Part shown: positions 58,990 through 64,000 of the stretch, piece by piece
Layout: every line of letters starts with the position of its first letter
How positions within the stretch are numbered: position 1 is the stretch's first letter
From: Actinoplanes philippinensis
GTDB lineage: Bacteria > Actinomycetota > Actinomycetes > Mycobacteriales > Micromonosporaceae
Direction of reading: 5' to 3'
Assembly: GCF_900113015.1 (NCBI RefSeq)
Contig: NZ_FONV01000017.1
Span: 1 to 64,000, forward strand
DNA: 64,000 nt
Position numbers and translations under genes: made by a program
The notes under the pieces: generated by a model
The model's input: only the letters and a program-made list of their open reading frames with translations
What the model was told of the DNA's origin: nothing
Database searches by the model: none

Positions 58990-59664
58990 TCACACCGAGA
59001 CGGCGCTGTTTCCGGAGAGCCGGTCGAGGAACTCCTCCGGGCACTCCCGCAGATTCTCCAACCGGCCGGCCGTCAGCGCCCGGTAGGTGAGCGACGCGGC
59101 CTCCTCCAGGTTGCGGGCCCGCTTGTGCGCGAGCTCCACGGAGTCGCCCATCACCACGCACCCGTGCTGGCTGAGCACCAGGCAGTCGGTGCCGTCGGCG
59201 GCCATCGCGGCGGTCAGTGCGGCCAGCTCGGTGCCGCCCGGCAACCGGAACGGCACTGTCGAGACCCGCCGCAGGTAGTACGCGTGATCGGTGGTCACGA
59301 TCCGGATGTGCTCGCCGAGCGCGTCCAGCAGCAGGGCCGTCTGCGGGTGCAGGTGCACCACGGCGTTGACATCCGGCCTGGCCCGGTAGAGCGCCAGATG
59401 CAGAGCCAACTCGCTGGTCGGCTCGGTCCGTGACGGCGGGGCGGCGCCGACGGTGGCGGGGGCCCCGTCGGAGATGCGCACCGCGGTGAAGTCCTTGCGG
59501 CTGAGCCGTTCCAGCCACGTGCCACTCGCTGTCACCCAGATGGCGTCCTCGTCGGGAATGCGGGCGGACAGATTGCCGCCCGATCCACACACGAGGCCCG
59601 CCTGCACCACGTCGTAACCCACGTGCGCGAGCTGGTCACGCAGGTCACCGGGGACGTAGTTCAC
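58990..59664 (-). CDS. Class II aldolase/adducin family protein
   Basis: 224 residues, the size of L-fuculose-phosphate or methylthioribulose-phosphate enzymes. Active features are GSGGNLSARIPDEDAIWVTASGT, the Zn-binding HLHPQTALLLDALG (His-x-His) and LSQHGCVVMGDSVELAHKRARNLEEAA (in part). The usual Glu of the nucleophile region reads SELALHLALY. The substrate could be fuculose-1-phosphate or another ketose phosphate. No sugar operon adjoins. The GTG start has GAGGAACGG just upstream. Confidence 0.87.
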   Translation of the reverse strand: MNYVPGDLRDQLAHVGYDVVQAGLVCGSGGNLSARIPDEDAIWVTASGTWLERLSRKDFTAVRISDGAPATVGAAPPSRTEPTSELALHLALYRARPDVNAVVHLHPQTALLLDALGEHIRIVTTDHAYYLRRVSTVPFRLPGGTELAALTAAMAADGTDCLVLSQHGCVVMGDSVELAHKRARNLEEAASLTYRALTAGRLENLRECPEEFLDRLSGNSAVSV

Positions 59665-59780
59665 CCGTTCCTCCTCAGGTCCGCCGGCCCGTCCGTGGGC
59701 CGGGGTCCTCCGCCTGGCGTCACGCCCCCATAGTCAATGACGCCAGGCATTACCGCGTTCCCGAAGTCGTGATTACGACT

Positions 59781-60158
59781 TCAGCGGGCCTTCTTGGTGG
59801 CCCGCTTCCGCGGCGGAGTCAGCAGGTCGGCGATGGTGGCGATGGCCGTCGGCACCAGCCGGTAGTACGCCCAAACACCCCGCTTCTCCCGCTCCAGCAG
59901 ACCCGCCTCGGTCAGGATCCGCAGGTGGTGACTCACGGTCGGCTGCGAGAGGCCCAGAGGAGCCGTCAGGTCGCAGACGCACGCCTCGCCGTCCGTAGCG
60001 GACTGAATGAGGCTCAACAGCCGTAGCCGAGCCGGGTCGGCGAGCGCCTTGAGCACTCCCGCCAGGCGCTCAGCGTCAGCGCGTTCAATAGGCTCGCCGG
60101 CAAGCGGCGAGATCTGAGGCATGGTCATTTCCGCCAACGCAGTTCCCACGATCTCCAT
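59781..60158 (-). CDS. ArsR/SmtB-family metalloregulator
   Basis: 125 residues with a winged helix (ADPARLRLLSLIQSATDGEACVCDL, GLSQPTVSHHLRILTEAGLLEREKRGVWAYYRL in pieces). The CVC in EACVCDL matches the ELCVCDL site of arsenite-sensing ArsR, which has two close Cys. A basic Lys/Arg-rich tail follows (PPRKRATKKAR). No arsenate reductase or ArsB pump is in the window, so it acts on distant or own targets. The ATG at 60158 is chosen, but starts at 60128 or 60122 are also possible. Metal identity is inferred from the motif. Confidence 0.88.
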   Translation of the reverse strand: MEIVGTALAEMTMPQISPLAGEPIERADAERLAGVLKALADPARLRLLSLIQSATDGEACVCDLTAPLGLSQPTVSHHLRILTEAGLLEREKRGVWAYYRLVPTAIATIADLLTPPRKRATKKAR

Positions 60159-60215
60159 CCTTCCACCAACTGCATCGATTCTCCTGCATGTGAGCAGGAA
60201 CGAACCGGCTAACTT

Positions 60216-60584
60216 TCAGGCCGTAAGGCCGACATCGATCGCCGAGTCGGTCGACCGGACACCCTCATCCGGGTCGACCGTTCGCGCGACTACGACTTCG
60301 GTCTCTGCCTCCTGCAACGCCTCAGCCGCCATCTGGTCGCTACCCATCCGTGTCGAGGTCTCGATCCCCGCCCTCGGAGTGAGGCCGGCCACATTGTCAA
60401 TTCGTCGATTTGTTCGCCACACAGATCCTCGACGATGACTCGGCACTGAACGCGTCGAGACCATCACGCCACACTGCGCGATCACCAGTTCGTCCACACC
60501 CCCACGACCCGATGAAAGCACGACGCCACGCTGCGCGACGGACAATTCAGTGATGAATTTACCCAGGTCGTGCCGTGCTCTCAT
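60216..60584 (-). CDS. Possible small protein, weak evidence
   Basis: An open frame from the ATG at 60584 (MRARHDLGKFITEL) could give 122 residues. The reading frame has a moderate GC third-position bias, below that of the surrounding genes, and contains an internal similarity between SVAQRGVVLSSG and VIAQCGVMVSTR. There is no ribosome-binding site and I recognise no domain. It could be a remnant or spurious. Confidence 0.25.
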   Translation of the reverse strand: MRARHDLGKFITELSVAQRGVVLSSGRGGVDELVIAQCGVMVSTRSVPSHRRGSVWRTNRRIDNVAGLTPRAGIETSTRMGSDQMAAEALQEAETEVVVARTVDPDEGVRSTDSAIDVGLTA

Positions 60585-60955
60585 GACATCGAGCGTACTG
60601 GCTGTACGAAAACCGGAATCTTTCGCCCCGGCAGGGCGGAACGGAACTATTGACGCGGGGCTTTGGGGGCATCTGTAAACAAGGTTTACCGATCGGCCAT
60701 CTGATCTCGCTCCTTCCTCGGAGCATAGATGCTGCTCAAAGCAGTTACCGCCGGTACGGTACCCGCGCAACCCCCAGGATCACCTGGTGGTCGCGCTGTG
60801 AAGAGTCTGTGAACCGACCAAATCACGTTTGTCCGTCCGGGCGAAAACACCCACCGTCCGGCCGATCTCGATCTATCCGGACAGCCGATCGAGTGACAGT
60901 GACAGAAACCGACAGTACCCGTTCGAGTGACCCACAGTCGTCGATACGGAACCGC
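60585..60955. other. Lower-GC intergenic region with a short palindrome
   Basis: No convincing gene. Base composition is less GC-rich than its surroundings. A 15-bp palindrome with GTAAAC/GTTTAC arms lies at 60675-60689 and could be a regulator site. Frames on both strands are short and rich in unusual codons. Confidence 0.4.
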
Positions 60956-61645
60956 TCACTCGTGCGGTCGTGACCAGAACTCGTCTTCCAGGTTCGACGT
61001 GGACTTCGGCGCGACGGCCGGACCCGAGAACTGATCGGGTTCGGACCCGCCGGTAACAAAAGGCTTCGTTTGTGGGTTTGCCCACTCGGGTGACGCGGAA
61101 TGGCCGAAGAACTCTCTCGGCGACACCAGGACCAGGACGCCCACCACGAGGTAGGCGAGCACCTGGGCGGAGGCCACGATCACGTTGAGCACGATCCACC
61201 CATCGGGGTACGCCGAGTTCAGCGCCGCGCTCAGCGTCCCCGGCGCGGCGTCACCGGCCCGCTGAGCGGCCAGGATGGCCAGCGTCCCGCAGCCGGTCAG
61301 CACGCCGAGCGCGGCCACTCCGAGCGTGACCCCACGGCCCAGCCGGCTGCCCCGGCGCAGCGCGATGCCCAGCACCACGAACAGGGCGGTCACCAGCAGG
61401 CTCAGCACCAGGGCGAGCACCGCGACCAGCCACAGCACGGCGACGAACCCGTCGGCGGCGTCGGAACCGGCGGCGGCGTCACGGAACCGGCCCACCACGC
61501 CCGGTGTCACGGCAACCATGCCGATCGCATAGGTGAGTCCGGCCGCGGCCATGGCCCAGAGCAGGGCCACCGCCGTGGCGACGGGGACCGGCCGGCGAGC
61601 GGGCGGCGGCGCGGTGACGAGCGGTGTCGGAACGGCGTAGGACAT
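60956..61645 (-). CDS. Four-helix membrane protein, hypothetical
   Basis: 229 residues from the ATG at 61645 (MSYAVPTPLVTAPPPARRPVPV). Four membrane helices lie at about 25-46, 70-100, 108-135 and 160-185, including VAVLALVLSLLVTALFVVLGIAL. The last about 40 residues are cytosolic and polar (EWANPQTKPFVTGGSEPDQF). Together with the next gene upstream on the strand it forms a pair of similar four-helix proteins with Pro-rich ends. Function unknown. Confidence 0.7.
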   Translation of the reverse strand: MSYAVPTPLVTAPPPARRPVPVATAVALLWAMAAAGLTYAIGMVAVTPGVVGRFRDAAAGSDAADGFVAVLWLVAVLALVLSLLVTALFVVLGIALRRGSRLGRGVTLGVAALGVLTGCGTLAILAAQRAGDAAPGTLSAALNSAYPDGWIVLNVIVASAQVLAYLVVGVLVLVSPREFFGHSASPEWANPQTKPFVTGGSEPDQFSGPAVAPKSTSNLEDEFWSRPHE

Positions 61646-61747
61646 CGATGCTCCCGCGAGGTTCGGCTGGCAAGAACCTATCGCGTACAGCCCCCGGAAG
61701 TGAGCGGACCGGCCCACCCGGTGAAGGGCGAGCCGGTCCGAAAGCGA

Positions 61748-62812
61748 TCAGGCCGGGTCGGCGGGCGGCCGCGGCGGGGACGAGTCCCCGCCGGACGACG
61801 GCGGATCGGACGGCGGCGGATCGGACGGGGCGGGCGGCACCGGCGGCGTCCCCCACGGGTCGGAGGACGGCGGCGGGGCCCAGGGATCGGGCTGCTGCGG
61901 CGCGGCCGGCGAGCCGGTGGGGCCCGGGTAGGGCGGCGGGGTGGTCGGCTCGCCAGCGCCCGGGTACGCCGGCAGGCCCGGCGCCGGCTCACCCGGCTGG
62001 CCGTACTGCTGCGGCGATCCGAAGTGGCTGGGCGGTGGCGGGTAGCCCGGCTGACCGTACGGCGCCTGCGGATACCCCGGCTGGCCGTAGGGCGACTGCG
62101 GATACCCCGGCTGACCCGGGTAGCCGGGCTGACCCGGATACCCCGGCTGGGCCGGATAGCCGGGCTGACCGGGGTATCCCGGCTGACCCGGATACCCCGG
62201 CTGTCCCGGGTATCCGGGGTAGGGCATCCCCGCGTTCCACGCCGGCTTGCGGAACCACGCGTTCGAGGACGGCACCGCCAGCAGGATGATCGCGCCGAGC
62301 AGGGCGAGCACGGTCACCAGAGCCGAGATCATCAGCACCGGCTCATACCAGCCCGGCATCGCGTCGGCGATCCGCTGCTCGAGCTGGGTGGTGTTGACCC
62401 CGGTCTCCCCGGTGCCGCCGGCCGCGATGCCACCGGCCGCGCCGCCGCCCAGGCTGAGGACGTTGCAGCAGAGGCCCAGGCCGGCGAAGACCCAGGTGAC
62501 GATCCGCGATGCGTTCTTGCCCTGGCTGTTCAGGATCGCCAGGACGGCGACGCCGCCGCCGATCAGGAGATAGATCACCACCATGAAGATCAGAACGAAC
62601 TGCATGAACGGCGCCGCTTCGGCGAGTTGCGGGTCTTCGATCGTGAGGGCATCCCGATAGGCGTCGACGGCGACACCCATCGTCGACAGCAGCACGACCG
62701 CGTTCAGGACCTGCATGGCCACGACTAGATACAGAAGAATCGATGAGACGGTCACCGACACCGGGCGACTCGGCGCCGCCGGGTTCGGAACCGGATATGC
62801 CGGTACGGTCAC
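61748..62812 (-). CDS. Four-helix membrane protein with Pro/Gly/Tyr-rich repeat tail
   Basis: 354 residues from the GTG at 62812 (GGAGG 5 nt upstream). Four helices span residues 20-190 (ILLYLVVAMQVLNAVVLLSTM, FVLIFMVVIYLLIGGGVAVLAIL, WVFAGLGLCCNVLSLGGG, VLMISALVTVLALLGAIILLAV). The cytosolic tail of about 150 residues has GYPGQP repeats and ends in PPSSD-type low complexity. The layout (DUF4064-like membrane domain plus disordered tail) is common in actinobacteria, function unknown. The gene encoding the smaller relative lies downstream on the same strand, 102 nt away. Confidence 0.75.
   Translation of the reverse strand: MTVPAYPVPNPAAPSRPVSVTVSSILLYLVVAMQVLNAVVLLSTMGVAVDAYRDALTIEDPQLAEAAPFMQFVLIFMVVIYLLIGGGVAVLAILNSQGKNASRIVTWVFAGLGLCCNVLSLGGGAAGGIAAGGTGETGVNTTQLEQRIADAMPGWYEPVLMISALVTVLALLGAIILLAVPSSNAWFRKPAWNAGMPYPGYPGQPGYPGQPGYPGQPGYPAQPGYPGQPGYPGQPGYPQSPYGQPGYPQAPYGQPGYPPPPSHFGSPQQYGQPGEPAPGLPAYPGAGEPTTPPPYPGPTGSPAAPQQPDPWAPPPSSDPWGTPPVPPAPSDPPPSDPPSSGGDSSPPRPPADPA
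62041..62226 (-). repeat. 18-bp repeats encoding GYPGQP
   Basis: Seven or more in-frame 18-nt units encode GYPGQP or close variants (one GYPAQP), followed by QSPYGQP and QAPYGQP units. They form the start of the tail of the membrane protein. Confidence 0.85.
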
Positions 62813-63160
62813 GCTGCCCTCCAATAGATCAATTCACGGTACTTGTCGCGGGCCACATCGCGCGACCGGGCCGCACCGTTCGCGACGATGTGGCAACATC
62901 AGGCAACGATGGCCCCAAATGACCGCAAAACGTTCGCTCATTCGGGGGGCGACACGCTTGGACACGCCCCCTAGACTTCGATGACGTGGCGTCCACCTGG
63001 AAGCAGAAGGCTCCAGCGGCACGCCGTGCCCGCACGAGTCGCCCGCCCCGCGCACACACCCCCGGGGCCGAGGCAGACCGGCTGACGGCGCCACTCCGAT
63101 TGCGCAGGCCGCGTGACCACACCGCGGCCGCCCCAGACCTGACAAGGACCGGTGAGTCCC
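62813..63160. other. Intergenic region with possible leaderless start
   Basis: No convincing gene. TAGACT at 62971-62976 is a good -10, with GTG at 62986 a few nt beyond. A frame from there (70 codons, ending 63198, very Arg-rich) may be translated but has no recognisable domain and overlaps the next gene. It may simply be that gene's leader. Confidence 0.35.
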
Positions 63161-63337
63161 ATGCCCCACGCCGACACCCTGGACATCGTTCACCATGACG
63201 ACACCCGGACACGATTCAAAGACGTCCGGTATCAACTCCATCGCAACGGCATACGGATCTGGTCCGCAGAGGGCGAGCACGCCATCACGGACGTACTGAT
63301 GACACAGGCCTACCGGCGACGGTCGGCCGACAGCTGA
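63161..63337 (+). CDS. Small hypothetical protein (58 aa)
   Basis: ATG at 63161 with GGTGAG 5 nt upstream. The product is hydrophilic (MPHADTLDIVHHDDTRTRFK, GIRIWSAEGEHAITDVLMTQ). No domain is recognised. It ends one nucleotide before a terminator-like hairpin begins, which supports a real transcription unit. Confidence 0.5.
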   Translation: MPHADTLDIVHHDDTRTRFKDVRYQLHRNGIRIWSAEGEHAITDVLMTQAYRRRSADS

Positions 63338-63338
63338 G

Positions 63339-63372
63339 AAAAGGGCCCCGGGCAGAGACCCGGGGCCCTTTT
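63339..63372. terminator. Strong intrinsic terminator
   Basis: 14-bp perfect arms (AAAAGGGCCCCGGG, 63339-63352, and complement, 63359-63372) with a 6-nt loop and T4. It serves the small protein gene and the convergent clpB. Confidence 0.9.
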
Positions 63373-63381
63373 CCGTACCCG

Positions 63382-64000
63382 TCACCTGATCGTGAGGCCG
63401 TCCTTCGCGTCGCTCAGGTCGATGAGCACCGTGGAGCCGTCCCGGACCCGGCCGGCCAGCAGCGCCTTCGCCAGCAGGTCACCGATCGAGGACTGGATCA
63501 GCCGGCGCAGCGGGCGGGCGCCGTAGATCGGGTCATACCCGTGCTCGCCCAGCCAGTCGACGGCGCCCTGGGTCACCTCCAGGGTGAGGCGCCGCTCGGC
63601 GAGCCGGTCCCGCAGACGGGCCAGCTGGATGTCGACGATCCGGGTCAGATCGCTCTTGGTGAGGGCGTGGAAGACCACGATGTCGTCCAGCCTGTTCAGG
63701 AACTCCGGCTTGAAGTGCGCCCGGACCGCGGCCAGCACCTCGTCGTGGCGCTCCTCGTCGCTCATCGTGAAATCGGAGTTGGCGGAGCCGAGGTTCGACG
63801 TGAGCACCAGGATCGCGTTGCGGAAGTCGACCGTACGCCCCTGGCCGTCGGTGAGCCGCCCGTCGTCGAGCACCTGCAGCAGCAGGTCGAAGACGTCCGG
63901 ATGGGCCTTCTCCACCTCGTCCAGCAGGACCACACTGTACGGCCGGCGCCGCACCGCCTCGGTCAGCTGACCGCCCTCCTCGTAGCCCACGTAGCCGGGC
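63382..64000 (-). CDS. clpB: Chaperone ClpB, C-terminal part (cut by window edge)
   Basis: The last about 206 residues of a Hsp100 disaggregase. The second ATPase domain is seen from PGYVGYEEGGQLTEAVRRRPYSVVLLDEVEKAHPDVF (in part, Walker B) through VLTSNLGS, sensor FKPEFLNRLDD and the arginine/sensor-2 GARPLRRLIQ. It is the C-terminal D2 domain typical of ClpB rather than ClpC, as it ends shortly after DLSDAKDGL. The 5' portion lies beyond 64000. ClpB works with DnaK to dissolve aggregates. Confidence 0.9.
   Translation of the reverse strand, partial: PGYVGYEEGGQLTEAVRRRPYSVVLLDEVEKAHPDVFDLLLQVLDDGRLTDGQGRTVDFRNAILVLTSNLGSANSDFTMSDEERHDEVLAAVRAHFKPEFLNRLDDIVVFHALTKSDLTRIVDIQLARLRDRLAERRLTLEVTQGAVDWLGEHGYDPIYGARPLRRLIQSSIGDLLAKALLAGRVRDGSTVLIDLSDAKDGLTIR

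Noticed and set aside
59781..60158. Arsenic-resistance operon
   Set aside because: Only the ArsR-type regulator is present. No reductase, pump or methyltransferase is adjacent.
60650..60973. Plus-strand frame of 107 codons
   Set aside because: Poor codon bias, no start signal, Ser/Arg-rich sequence with no domain, and overlap with the membrane-protein gene end.
62986..63198. 70-codon Arg-rich frame from a GTG after TAGACT
   Set aside because: Not called as a gene because it overlaps the better-supported start at 63161 and has no domain. It is kept only as a possible leader in the intergenic entry.

Overview
The sequence is high-GC with strong third-position GC bias, many GTG starts and frequent 4-nt gene overlaps. 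It carries BldC, DUF3073, DUF3151, F420-type (PPOX) and Hen1/Pnkp genes. Together these point to a filamentous actinobacterium, most likely Micromonosporaceae (Actinoplanes-like). The genus is my inference. The window is chromosomal core with a few accessory insertions. I see no transposase, integrase, phage genes or CRISPR array.

Left end (1-10 kb): the promoter and leader of an rRNA operon that runs leftward out of the window, then a Rieske/DUF2231 protein and a flavin disulfide oxidoreductase. Next is a light-protection island. Photolyase (phr) and phytoene synthase (crtB) face left. GGPP synthase (crtE), phytoene desaturase (crtI), IPP isomerase (idi) and a MerR/B12-binding photoreceptor-type regulator (LitR/CarH-like) face right. 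A perfect 10-bp direct repeat with 12-bp period lies between crtB and crtE and is a good candidate operator.

10-22 kb: tRNA-Glu, tRNA-Asp and tRNA-Phe, then cell-surface and secreted proteins: a beta-propeller/Ig protein, a membrane protein with a DnaJ-C-like domain, two RTX-type calcium-binding paralogues, an orphan FtsX-like extracellular domain and a DxDxDG mini-protein. A PrsW-type protease operon, a thioesterase, RNA 2'-phosphotransferase (kptA) with a methyltransferase, and a PPOX-family protein follow.

22-36 kb: bldC, a conserved hypothetical, a Val/Leu dehydrogenase and DUF3073 lead into purine genes (purM, purF, purL, purQ, purS). Between DUF3073 and purM sits a compact radical SAM/SPASM enzyme plus a 75-residue peptide with an aromatic/Asn-rich C-terminus. 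This is a probable cyclophane RiPP cassette and the best candidate in the window for a little-described system.

36-49 kb: a secreted trypsin-like protease, purB with a transporter and an ArsR-like regulator, an SCP2 protein, a NarL-type two-component system with a divergent membrane protein, purD, purA, a Cys-rich degenerate lipid-kinase-like protein, and a large Pro-rich ParA/EspI-like ATPase. Eight pur genes lie in the window.

49-64 kb: DUF3151, an ADP-ribosylglycohydrolase, a LOG-like protein, class II fructose-bisphosphate aldolase, the Hen1-Pnkp RNA-repair operon, a DedA protein with a Gln/Gly/Tyr tail, a class II sugar aldolase, an ArsR sensor, two membrane proteins and the 3' part of clpB, cut by the window edge. 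Strong hairpin terminators separate most convergent units.
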